From: Mesostigma viride
Taxonomy: Eukaryota > Streptophyta > Mesostigmatophyceae > Mesostigmatales > Mesostigmataceae
Assembly (NCBI GenBank): GCA_009746045.1
Contig: RPFO01000090.1
Span: 80,001 to 130,000, forward strand
Direction: 5' to 3'
DNA: 50,000 nt
This document shows positions 22,191-34,744 of the stretch, one piece after another; position 1 is the stretch's first letter, and each line of letters begins with the position of its first letter. The notes beneath the pieces are model-generated. The model did not search any database. It saw only the letters and a program-made list of their open reading frames with translations, and was not told where the DNA came from. A program made the position numbers and the translations under genes.

Positions 22191-23039
22191 TGGAATCAGG
22201 CCAGTGCCATGTTCGGCACCGTGCACGCGGAAATAAGGCGCCGTCACGTTAGATAGCACTGCTGAGGACGAGCTGCGCCTGCCTGCCCATATTTACCGAG
22301 TTTGTCTCGCATCGCACTGCATTATTGCTGGCCAGACTTTGCTGTCTTTATGCCCGACAGACTGGTTCACGAACCGTTTTAATTTGCTGCGTGCGTGGCT
22401 CCTGCCCTTCCATGGCAATGTTTGCAATTTCGCACGTTTTCGTTGTGATTGTTGGCACATACTACATAGCCATGCACATGACATACTGCATGAAGGTCGC
22501 AAAGTTAGGTCTAGTTTCTGTTTGTAAATCCTGAGTTCTTGCTTTACACACGGTTCCTTGAAATGAAGGCCCTGGCCGAAGCTCGTTGCTTGCCAAAGCC
22601 TTCTTGTGTCGAAGAACAGCGGTTCTCAGTGGGCACATGAAAGAGACGTTGCCAGGCATTGTAAGATTTCCAACCACGCGCTTGTCCTGTAACCATGCAA
22701 TTCATTCCATGTGCGTTATGAATCTGGCAGCTTGTGAGCCTGCAACCATTAATTGCAGTTTGGCACATGTTACAAAAAGTAGCTCCTTGAATTTTGGCTG
22801 CTTTCTCGCTTATTTTTGTTGATGCTATAGTCATCATTGGACTTAACACTAACTTGAGTCCCACCCGCATCCAACCCCCCCAATCATCCATCCACTCCGT
22901 CCCTACCCACCAAATTATACCACCGTCTTCCCGCCCACTCTTGAACTAATCAGCCCAACGCCCCAGCCCAAGACACAAGCAAATGCCCATGTAGCCACCC
23001 ATGTGCGCGTGCCTAGAGACACTCAACTAGCTAGGCTGC

Positions 23040-23665
23040 ATGTATGTGCCATGGGGGCATAATAGGTGCATGGGCGCAGGTGCACATGCAGGCCCGCAGG
23101 CATGCACACAAGCAGGCAGGCAGGCAGGTTGACAGATGGGTGGGCAGATAGGCGGGTGGCAGACTTGCAGGCGGGCAGGCGGGAGGATGGGCAGAACATT
23201 GGGTGGACAGGCGAGTAAGAAGGTCGTTGGGTCCAAGCAACACGTTTATTGGTGATGGATTGATGTGTGTGGCGCATGTGTGCAAGTCGGCCTGTGTTTG
23301 TGTGCGTTTGTATGCATGTGCACGTGTGCTCGTGGGTGTGTGCACATGTTTGTGTGCATGTGTTAGCGTGCATGTGCGCACGTGGGTGTGTGCATGTGTG
23401 TGATATTGTGTGCATACATGTGTATGTCACAGTGTGCATGTGTGTGCGTGTGTGCGTGTGTGCGTGTGTGTGTGTGTGCGTGTGTGCGAGTGTGCGTGTG
23501 TGCGTGTGTGCGTGTGTGCGTGTGTGCGTGTGTGCATGTGTGCATGTGTGCGTGTGTGCATGTGTGTATGTGTGCATGTGTGCATGTGTGTATGCGTGCG
23601 TGTTTGCATGTGTGTGTGAACATTTATGTGCATGTGTATGTGTGTGGGCGTGTGTGTGTGCTGGG
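23040..23665. repeat. GCAGGCAGG-rich tract and (TG)n/(TGTGTGCG)n microsatellite
   Basis: Bases ~23090-23215 are GGCAGGCGGG-like units. Bases ~23280-23665 are interrupted TGTGTGCATG repeats. They explain the Cys/Val- and His/Thr-rich ORFs on both strands. The flanks 23666-24680 show no gene I can support. Confidence 0.88.
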
Positions 23666-24903
23666 GGTAGGATGGATAGGGAAAAGAAAGAGTGAAAAAT
23701 GCAAGGTGTGGGGGAGTTAAATGTTTCACCTCGCGGCAAAAGTCGTTGTGCCTGCCGCGTGTATTGACAAGCAGCTGTGGGCACGGTTGCAGCAAGTGAG
23801 TACACGCCAAGGGCCTACACGGTTCATGCAATAGCACACAGCCAGTGGGACGAAACATCTGCACATATTACTTGGGTTCATCTATTTTGCACATTACCTG
23901 CTTGGGTGCATCAACTGAATTCTGCACCTTACACTTGCATGGCTCATGGTTTCAATCGCTGCTCAATTGACGGAAAATGAACAGGCAATCAACATTCAGA
24001 TATGTTAATCCTGAAAAGTGACCTTCCACGTACACCAGGAGAATGAAGGTCGATGCTGCTGTGACGCATGAGCCTAATCCACGTGCTCTCGGAGGTCTCC
24101 ACCTCGGCAGGAGCACCTGCAGGCGTCGTGGCTCGCTTACCTCAAGCAATATGCGCGTGCTGAAAGCTACCGGGGTCTAGGCAGAGTTACATTATCTGCC
24201 CGGAAAAAGCACCTCTTAAACCTTTCTCGGCAACGAAGCTCTGAGCAGCGCTATATTGTCGTGGCCGGACTTCATTGTCGCCATTAAAATGTCAAAAGCT
24301 GTTTGATTCATCCAAGGAAAATGCGTGCATGGTAGACAGATCATGAGATGCCCGGGCGTATAGACATGACAAGCAACTGCTTAGATGGCGCTCATCGCGT
24401 CCCCTCCTCGCTTCCCTCGACTCAGTTCGTTAAGGCGCCTAATCCAATGTATGGCATAGGCCGCTGTGATCTGGCCGCGCACCTCGGCCTCAAGAACATC
24501 TTCTTGCGTCTTAAACGTAAGCGCCGCAGGCGGCGGCTCAGCCATTGCAAGGCTTAAAATCACAGCGATGCCAGATGGTTATGGCGTGTAATGCTGGGCG
24601 ACGGGGTGCAGTTTTCACTTTAAGTAGGGTCAAGCACGTGCCATGATGCACACAAAAAGGCGGGAACTTGTTCGCCGCCGTTGGATCGGAACTGAATGTG
24701 GAAACCCCGTCCCGACTAATTCACCGCTAATTCATTCTAATTCGCCGCGCCGAATTAGACCTCGAGCCTGGAACTGCGGTCCGGACCAATCCGAGTCCTC
24801 CTAATTCGCACTAATTCGTCACCATATGTGGAAAGGCTCTTAATGTTTATAAATTGCAAGCTAAGATCAAGTGATGATGTATTGTAATTGTTGTACTATC
24901 TCC

Positions 24904-24983
24904 GACAGGACAACAGCTATCTATCAATGACCGACAGGACAAACAGCTATCTATCATCATTGATAGATAGCTGTTGTCCTGTC
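24904..24983. repeat. 27-bp inverted repeat (hairpin)
   Basis: GACAGGACAACAGCTATC at 24904 and its complement ending at 24983 form 27-bp arms around 26 bp, with a near-copy of the left arm inside the loop (24933). It lies 65 bp right of the Harbinger element. Confidence 0.8.
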
Positions 24984-25106
24984 GTACGTACACGTGTATG
25001 TAGTATGTAATGCGTGCGCCGGACGAGGGTACACGCCGGTTCACGATGATCAAGTGTGAAAAATACGTACACCGCGCCCACAAATTTTTTGGTACATGCA
25101 CGTTAT

Positions 25107-25275
25107 CAAAGAGACAACCAGCGCAGGCCAGAAATCGGGAGAATCCGGACCATGGTAGCTCGAGCCTGCCGTTATCTTTTCCGCGTTTTCGAGTCGTTCA
25201 GGATGATGAAGATGAATGGTGATGGAAATGTGTATCCTTGTGCATTGAAATTATGGCTGGCTTACGTGTGGAGCG
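25107..25275 (-). repeat. SINE-like retroposon copy with 7-bp TSD
   Basis: Inverted copy of the family, from CAAAGAGACAACCAG to GTGTGGAGCG. ACGTTAT flanks it (25100-25106 and 25276-25282). It lies in the Tc1-like element, right of the Harbinger insertion. Confidence 0.85.
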
Positions 25276-25869
25276 ACGTTATGCACGTCCGATCCACGAT
25301 TAGTACTTTACATATTAATGTGAGGATTTCGCACAAGCCATCGTCAATGATGCTATGCTTTCAGTACATATAAACAGTCCAAGCGAACACATTATATTTC
25401 ATGAGCCTGTCGGGCAAAATTAATTTTGGCGTGTATGCCAAATTTTAACACGTCGATATGCCATGGCGGACCTGGTACTACGTACTGTACGTACCGGTGG
25501 CAGCCCTTACGCACCTTTCGTAAATACGAGGAAGCCAGACGTAATAACTGAGGATCGATCAATTTCAGACTTCTGACTTCCGCCGCATCCTTTTTAACCG
25601 CAACGCGTCAGTTCATTATTGGCCCCTACATCGAGGGTACCCCATGTTTGTTGCGTTTCTCCCTCGTTGCGGAACCGCAAAATCGGTGAGTGCCTTTTGC
25701 GGAACTGGCTATGGCGATTCTTCCTGACCCCGTATCTTTCTGTAGACATAAGCTTTTACGCAACGGAAGGTGGCGTTGGGTAGCCCTACACTTCCTTCAT
25801 ATAAATACGTCATTTAATTTTTTTTGATTAGTTGCGTAACTAGTTGCGTTACCGCGGGTTGGTACTGTA

Positions 25870-26310
25870 TGGCACATACATGCGCGGCGCCTCGCGTGGC
25901 GCAGATTCGCATGGCACATACATGCGCGGCGCCTCGCGTGGCGCAGATTCGTATGGCACATACATGCGCGGCGCCTCGCGTGGCGCAGATTCGCATGGCA
26001 CATACATGCGCGGCGCCTCGCGTGGCGCAGATTCGCATGGCACATACATGCGCGGTGCCTCGCGTGGCGCAGATTCGCATGGCACATACATGCGCGGCGC
26101 CTCGCGTGGCGCAGATTCGCATGGCACATACATGCGCGGCGCAGATTCGCATGGCACATACATGCGCGGCGCCTCGCGTGGCGCAGATTCGTATGGCACA
26201 TACATGCGCGGCGCCTCGCGTGGCGCAGATTTGCGTGGCACATACATGCGCGGCGCCTCGCGTGGCGCAGATTCGTATGGCACATACATGCGCGGCGCCT
26301 CGCGTGGCGC
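25870..26310. repeat. 42-bp minisatellite encoding the A' C-terminus
   Basis: About ten units of 42 bp (GCGCAGATTCGCATGGCACA...), one with an internal deletion near 26137. Three to four more units lie at 16646-16788, beyond the Tc1-like insertion. In the A' frame each unit encodes ESAPREAPRMYVPC. Confidence 0.93.
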
Positions 26311-26525
26311 ATAGTCTGGTGCCGGCACCGCTGCCGCTGTTGCCGCAGGGGGCGCACTGGCTGCCGGCACCGCTGCCGCCGCTGCCGCCGCTGCCGGCGC
26401 TGCCGGCGCTGCCGCCGCTGCCGTGGTGGGCACACCGGCTGCCGCCACCGCTGCTTTGGTGGGTGCGGCGGCTGCCGCCCCCGCTGCCACTGCCGCCGCC
26501 GCCTCTTTATGCTTCTGCAGCAGTC

Positions 26526-26569
<44 letters not shown>

Positions 26570-28529
26570 AGCTTTGTCATCATGGCATTAAATTGCTGCT
26601 GTTGCTGTTGCTGTTGCTGCTTCATCATGCTGTCGAATTGCTGCAGCAGCGCTGCCATCCCCTTCGAATTTTCAGCCGGGGCGTCAGGCTGCTTGGCAGG
26701 CGCTGAGCCGTTTTCTGAGCGGCGCTGGCGCTTGACTGGTTTCGTCGCCGCAGCTTCTTTGGCAGGCTGCTTGCTCACGATGCGCTTGCCACGCCCATGC
26801 ACGTTGGTGACCTCCTGCAACGCGGGCAGCCCTGCAATTTGTGGGTCGGGCATGTCAGAGTCTTGTGTTATGCAAGCTGGCAGACGTGGCAGCGTAGCCG
26901 GGTATTTCGCCAAGAGGGCCGATCCTGGAAACTGCTCAGCGGACAAGATGAATGGCGGTGGGCCAGCACTCAATATCTGGGGCAGCAGGTCCGCCTTGTT
27001 CTTGATGGCCCAACTCATCACCGCCTGCATGTCCTCATTCCAAGCGGATGATGGGAGAACGCCCTTGTGCTCCAACCCCAGGGTAGTGGGAAACGTGGTG
27101 GCATTCTTGTCGTTGACAACGATGACCACTGCGTCGAAAAATCCGATCGCGGACGGTCGCCTGGTTGGGCTGCCTTTGAGTCGGTCGAGCAAGTTTTTAA
27201 ATTTCTTGTAGCGGCTCTGCCTCACAAAATGCGCGCAGATTGACGAGCTCGCGATTGCCCCCACTACCACCCCCACATGAGGCCATTCGGGGATTGCAAG
27301 GGCCACGATATCATCCTCGCTGTCGCTGGTGGAAGCACCGCCTGGTGTTTTGTGCATCCCCGGCCCTGCCGGTGGAGGAGAAAAAGCTAGTTCTTTTCTT
27401 GTGTCGCCGACATCGAAATGACGCGACGCCGAAGCCCGAAAGGTACCAGCTGCAGGGCCCGGGGTGTTCTCCTTCTTGGAGGCGTCGCGCTCAACCACGG
27501 GAATGTGCGCGCCGCCAACAGCATGCTTGCCAACCGTGGGGCCCATCGCAGCACGCAAAGCTGCATCACCTTGGCCGCTCTTGTCCTGATTGCCATCACC
27601 CATCGCACCCTTGCCTGCGCCGTTCTTTTCCTCCTCGCCATCACCCATCGCACCATAGCCTGCGCCGTTCTTTTCCTCCTCGCCATCACCCATCGCACCA
27701 TTGCCGCCTGCGCCGTTCTTTTCCTCCTCGCCATCACCCATCGCACCATTGCCGCCTGCGCCGTTCTTTTCCTCCTCGCCATCACCCATCGCACCATTGC
27801 CGCCTGCGCCGCTCTCCTCCTCGACGCCACCACCAAGCGCAACACCGCCTGGGCCGTTCTTCTCCTCGACGCCACCACCCGTTGCATCATCATCGACATG
27901 ACCCTCGTCATGCAATATTATCACCAGAACCCAGCTCACCATCGTCGACCCTTCCATCCACGACTTTGGCTAGCTTAACGAGTTTCCGTGATGGAACCTT
28001 AACGACCTTGCCCTTGCCGCCCAGCGAATAAAGAGCACCAAGGCCGGCCAGTTGGGCGTCGACCACCTTTTCCTTAAAATCGACAGGCGAGGCCTCCTTG
28101 CTGATGGCGGTAGGCGGCCAAGGGCCGCCACACTCCTGGCAGGTCCACTCTGTGCCATCCTCACCCGCCGATGCATCCCTAAACATCCCGGTGCACAGCC
28201 CATGCAAGTGCTTGCCACACTGGCCTGAGCATGGATGGTTGGCTCCGCCCAGCAGCTCATTTTTGTCGACACTATCAAATCCGGTTGCATGATCAGCGCC
28301 GGGCAATTTCTTGCATCTATCGCCTGCGTAGCAGGGGCCGCTTGACCCCTGCATTCTTCGCTTGCTACAGATTTAACCACCGGAAAATAGACAAAGATTG
28401 CACGCAACCTTCCAATAATGCCGGCTGCGATTTAACCTTCGTTTGCTGGGCGCTGCACGCTGCAATGTATCGAGTCAATTTGCGCGGGATCTGGAACTTT
28501 GAATATATGTTTAGGCAAGAGGCTGCGGC

Positions 28530-29095
28530 GTCATTTGGCTGCAGCTGGGTAACTACTTGCGTCTTGCGGCCAAGATACGCAGCCTGCCTCGAGAGGGCTG
28601 CGTATCTTTGCCGCAGCCTGCCTCACCAGCTAAAAACCTTGCGGCCAAGATACGCAGCCTGCCTCCTCGAGGATATCCTCGAGGAGGCAGGCTGCGTATC
28701 TTGGCCGCAAGGTTTTTAGCTGGTGAGGCAGGCTGCGGCAAAGATACGCAGCCTGCCTCGGCAGCTGGGGAAGTAACTACTTGCGTCTTGCGGCCAAGAT
28801 ACGCAGCCTGCCTCGAGAGTCGAGGCAGGCTGCGTATCTTGGCCGCAAGACGCAAGTAGTTACCCTGGCAGCCAAATGACCAGCTAAAAACCTTGCGGCC
28901 AAGATACGCAGCCTACCTCCTCGAGGATATCCTCGAGGAGGTAGGCTGCGTATCTTGGCCGCAAGGTTTTTAGCTGGTGAGGCAGGCTGCGGCAAAGATA
29001 CGCAGCCCTCTCGAGGCAGGCTGCGTATCTTGGCCGCAAGACGCAAGTAATTACTTCCGCAGCTGCCGAGGCAGGCTGCGTACATTTTGGCGGCA
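28530..29095. repeat. Array of long perfect palindromes between A' and B'
   Basis: Three palindromes share a core containing GCGGCCAAGATACGCAGCC. 28596-28753 is a perfect 158-bp palindrome centred on GGATATCC. 28774-28816 pairs with 28820-28862 (43-bp arms, 3-nt loop). 28881-28976 is a perfect 96-bp palindrome. An outer pair (GTCATTTGGCTGC at 28530 and its complement ending at 28880) encloses the first two. The array occupies the divergent intergenic space of the inner transposon. Confidence 0.93.
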
Positions 29096-29096
29096 A

Positions 29097-29547
29097 GTTC
29101 CCCAGCTGTTCGCTGCTTTGGCAAGTTGTTGCAACGACTTCGCCACGTGACTGCCAACAGGGGCGCCTGCGTTCAAGTCTTCAGTGCGTGCCCTGGCGGC
29201 ACATCATTATTACGTAAATAGCCGTGAAGCTTTCGGTACCTTAGCAGTTTATAGTTGGATTTATGGCAGACAAGGCTGACTGCAGGATATTATTTTGTGG
29301 TTTAACAAGTGACGCCGAAATGAATAGGCACGGAGCCGAAAAATAGCCGACGTAGTTCAGTTGATTTGGAGACGAGTTGTTAGCATTGATGACAAAAATG
29401 GGATTAGGTTTACACAGGACAGTAATAGGCGCTGAGCCGGCTGCTTACTCTTATGAGGTCCGGCATCCATTCAGCGCCGGGGGAGTCCTGCTTTTGGTTT
29501 AGGTTGAAACTTTTATAAATGTTAGAGATAAAGGCTAGGATAGCAAA
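29097..29547. other. Leader region of gene B', no gene seen
   Basis: Unique sequence between the palindrome array and the B' start. Presumably it once held the B' promoter, but I see no distinct motif. Confidence 0.4.
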
Positions 29548-31720
29548 ATGGCCGAACATGTCGAGTGGGACGGAGGTATTGTCTCCGACTCGGACGACGA
29601 TGACGATTTTGCGTACCATGACGGAGGGCTCGGTCGTGCTATACTGGCATCCCACGTGCCAAATGCTCTGCAACACCGACGTCCCCTGGCCCCCCATGTT
29701 GGTGGGGGTGGTGAAGAAGGTAGAGCAGCCTGCCGATGAGGGGGGCAGCGAGCCTCACCTGGTCCTCTCTGTATACCGTGCCAGGAGCATGACCGATGCT
29801 TGGCATCAGTGGGACCCGAACAGCGCCACATGGCCTCTGCCGAGCAAGTCGTCCGCAAACTCCCACACAGTCACCATCGCAGCATCCGAGGTCATCCTCA
29901 CCTATTGGATCCCGGCGAAGAAGCCCACCTCGCGCCACTTGGTGTCTTTGGATGCCAAGAAAAGGCTGTCTGCTGCGTGCCTGACCGCGCTCAAGCAGGT
30001 GCCAAGGGACGCAGGTCACCCGACGGTTGACTGGCAACTAGCTTCAACTCCCAAGGGCCAAGGGTGTGGTGCGCATGGCTGAACGTTGCTGGCAAACGAT
30101 CTTGGAGCAGGTGATGGGTGGCAAGCTCTGCCTGGTAGGACAACTTGTGTGCAGCTATGAGATTGTGCACGAGTCCGTCGGCGGCCGCACAGTGAACCGT
30201 CCTAGAAGATTCCATGGTCAAGTGGCAGCTGTGGACACGGAACATGGCAAGCAAGGTGGCTATGTTTTGGGGTGCTCAATGGGAAGAGCTGGCGGTGACG
30301 TGTGTGGATCTCCCAGAATTGGGGAAGAAAATCTGTGGATGCCCCGGTGTGTCCGTCCCTCCTCTGCAAGCGTCTGAGATCGCCGTTGCCGAGTCCCGCT
30401 TACGTTCGGAGGTGCACGCTGCGCTGACCAGCGCAACTGCGCGCAGCTCGCCTGAGGCAGCGCGCGGCACGGCCGACACAACTAAGCGCAAGCCGCCTGC
30501 GCCTGCAGCAACCAGCACAGCCACGCGCAACCCACGTGCGGTGGCGACCAACTTGCGCGCAGCAGTGCGCGCCCTGAATGATAAGGCTGCAAGTGACTTG
30601 CGTGCGCCCGCGCGTGCGGCCACCGGCGCGGCTGCACCTAGCAACTCGCCTAGGCCCGCGCGCGCGGCAGCCGGCGTGGCTGCACCTGCCAACTCGCCTG
30701 CGCCTGCACTCACGACCACCGGCGCGGCTGCACCTAGCAACTCGCCTACGCCCGCGCCTGCGGCCCCCGGCGCGGCTGCACCTGCCAACTCGCTTGCGCC
30801 TGCGCGCGCGGCAGCACCTGCCAATTCGCTTGCGCCTGCGCGCGCGGCAGCACCTGCCGACTCGTCTGCGCCTGCGCCCGCGGCCACCGGCGCGGCTGCA
30901 CCTGCTGACTCGCCTGCGCCTGCGCGCGCGGCAGCCGGCGTGGCTGCACCTGCCAACTTGCCTACGCCCGCGCCTGCGGCCACCGGCGCGGCTGCACCTG
31001 CCAACTCGCTTGCGCCTGCGCGCGCGGCAGCACCTGCCAACTCGCCTGCGCCTGCGTGCGCGGCCACCGGCGTGGCTGCACCTGCCAACTCGCCTACGCC
31101 CGCGCCTGCGGCCACCGGCGTGGCTGCACCTGCCAACTTGCCTACGCCCGCGCCTGCGGCCACCGGCGCGGCTGCACCTGCCAACTCGCTTGCGCCTGCG
31201 CGCGCGGCAGCACCTGCCAACTCGCCTGCGCCTGCGCGCGCGGCCACCGGCGTGGCTGCACCTGCCAACTCGCCTACGCCCGCGCCTGCGGCCACCGGCG
31301 CGGCTGCACCTGCCAACTCGCTTGCGCCTGCGCGCGCGGCCACCTGCGCGGCTGCACCTGCCAACTCGCTTGCGCCTGCGCGCGCGGCAGCACCTGCCAA
31401 ACTCGCCTGCGCCTGCGCGCGCGGCCACCGGCGTGGCTGCACCTGCCAACTCGCCTACGCCCGCGCCTGCGGCCACCGGCGCGGCTGCACCTGCCAACTC
31501 GCTTGCGCCTGCGCGCGCGGCAGCACCTGCCAACTCGCCTGCGCCTGCGCGCGCGGCCACCTGCGCGGCTGCACCTCCCGACTCGCCTGCGCCTGCGCGC
31601 GCGGCAGCCGGCGCGGCTGAAGAAGATATGTTGTCTGATTCCCGTCGTCGCCGGGCACACCGTTACATAGTGTGTCCGGACAGTGATAGCGATGGAGCCC
31701 CGGAGGCTGTGGAAACATGA
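29548..31720 (+). pseudogene. Gene B' : transposase core deleted, tails retained, frameshifted
   Basis: It starts with an acidic N-terminus (MAEHVEWDGGIVSDSDDDDD), like the start of gene B (MDEEWDVPDLVDSDASS). At ~29625 it jumps, with a 1-nt shift, to the C-terminal region: EGSVVLYWHPTCQMLCN parallels EKGSAVLYWHPSAGILCN in gene B. The entire DDE region is absent. Later matches to B continue through shifts near 30060 and 30250 (GKLCLVGQLVC; VAMFWGAQWEELAVTCV; KKICGCPGVSVPPLQA). A Pro/Ala repeat (APANSPAPARAA units, 30600-31615) follows, with an extra base near 31400, then a basic-acidic tail ending at 31720. Both Tudor/BAH-like segments survive in sequence. With four frame changes it cannot make the full protein. 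Confidence 0.85.
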
Positions 31721-32454
31721 AGTCGCGGTTGCTACCATTGTTGCTACCAATGATTGCTATGTGTGCACCATGGCTGCCAACATTGCTGCTTCCTTTGCTG
31801 CTTCTCCGCTGATATGCCGTGCTTTTGATTCACTCTCTGCCATGCATGCCAGTATAGTGCTGCCACCATTGTCATGATGTAACTTGTCAACACCAATGCA
31901 TGTTCTGATTCTGATGTGATTGATTATATTCCTGGCCTGCATGAGTCTGTTGAGGTTGTTTGTCGCTGCTGCGGCTGCTATGACCATTACTAGTGTGCTC
32001 ATGTGAGTTTTTTGCCATGTCCATTTGCGCAGTCATGGAGCATTTCAAGGTTTGCCCGAGATTTACGAGACCCAAGTGTCAGTCATTTTCCGCGAAGCCG
32101 CGATATAATCCCTGACAGAAACTGGCAAAAACCACATGGAACATATGCAGAATCCTCCTTGATAATGTCTCATGTAGTAGATACATTCCAGCCTTTGCAA
32201 TTACAATCACGTCACTAAATTTTAAAGTATGCAAAATTACAAGCTGTGAGTGCAATTGTCTCTACTCATCATAAGATACCAGCTTGACAATCATGAATGC
32301 CCATTTGGTTACAGCATATAAGGCAACTTGTCATTATATAATAACACAATTATTGACTTGAAACTCCTCGACCAATGCAAAAATTTGCCCAAACCTTCTA
32401 TCAAACTATTTTGGGAAGTCCACAGCATCCAAAAAACACATTTTTCAAATTTTC
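31721..32454. other. Inner element right arm, no gene seen
   Basis: AT-richer non-coding sequence between B' and the right TIR, presumably the B' 3' UTR and subterminal region. Confidence 0.5.
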
Positions 32455-32590
32455 ATTTAGGACAGACCTGCAGCCTCCCAAATCTGTCCTAACCCAAACA
32501 AACCACCCTTAGGAGCCCTACAGTGCATGTTGGCTCTATTAAGCTGTACTTATTTGTAAAAAACTATTGTTGTCTGGTGCAACCCAAGCG

Positions 32591-34744
<2,154 letters not shown>

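Larger units (their letters stand above)
21303..24839. mobile_element. PIF/Harbinger-type element (TTA target)
   Basis: The ends GGCCCTTTCCACAT (left) and, inverted, GAGCCTTTCCACAT (right) are flanked by TTA (21300-21302 and 24840-24842). Subterminal regions on both sides are rich in CTAATTCG and GGAACT motifs. It carries a decayed Harbinger transposase (21614-22190). TTA duplication, G-starting ends and the transposase together support PIF/Harbinger. The stretch 22190-23000 is unrecognised, and 23040-23665 is simple repeat. Confidence 0.85.
16791..25867. mobile_element. Tc1/mariner-like element (TA target) inside gene A'
   Basis: Perfect inverted ends start CAGTACCAACCCGCGGTAAC and run on through TAGTTACGCAAC. 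TA flanks both sides (16789-16790 and 25868-25869). The same 42-bp minisatellite, in the same orientation, lies on both outer sides, and uninterrupted units contain ATTCGTATGGCAC, the expected empty site. TA targets and CAGT-starting ends are typical of Tc1/mariner transposons. At 9,077 bp it is large for the group; it holds a Harbinger element, a SINE-like copy, a small MITE and many satellites, and I see no transposase. Confidence 0.87.
16641..28354 (-). pseudogene. Gene A' : PHD-like zinc finger protein, split by a transposon
   Basis: Minus-strand homologue of gene A. It starts at 28354 with a Cys/His cluster (CYAGDRCKK, GANHPCSGQCGKHLHGLC, WTCQECGG), the PHD-like pattern also in gene A. 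Near 27910-27960 the frame shifts; a tiny GT..AG segment is possible there. The second part has 48-bp acidic repeats (GEEEKNGAGGNGAMGD), a central region with WPHVGVVVGAI, EVTNVHGRGKR, basic KPVKRQRR, polyglutamine (~26530-26640), an Ala-rich part and a 42-bp minisatellite (ESAPREAPRMYVPC). The open frame now stops at 25849 after reading into an inserted element. The original C-terminus lies beyond that insertion, at 16788-16641, ending EFAPPR then TAG; the codons join in frame across the TA target. Product role: probable nuclear partner of the B protein. It is non-functional as it stands. Confidence 0.85.
15323..32508. mobile_element. Inner giant DNA transposon, same superfamily as the outer one
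   Basis: The ends are perfect 30-bp inverted repeats beginning GGGTGGTTTGTTTGGG. TTA flanks both (15320-15322 and 32509-32511). The uninterrupted target, CACTTGTTAGGAGCCC, is preserved at 14711-14726, which directly shows the insertion and its 3-bp duplication. It spans 17,186 bp and contains decayed genes A' (minus) and B' (plus) in the same divergent order as the outer element. It also holds a Tc1-like insertion of 9.1 kb. Its TIR differs from the outer TIR after GGGTGGTTT, yet keeps the same layout of TTAGGA boxes. Confidence 0.93.

Noticed and set aside
25824-26591. Plus-strand ORFs over the 42-bp repeats and the CTG tract
   Set aside because: Shadows of gene A' on the opposite strand, which has a matching homologue in gene A.
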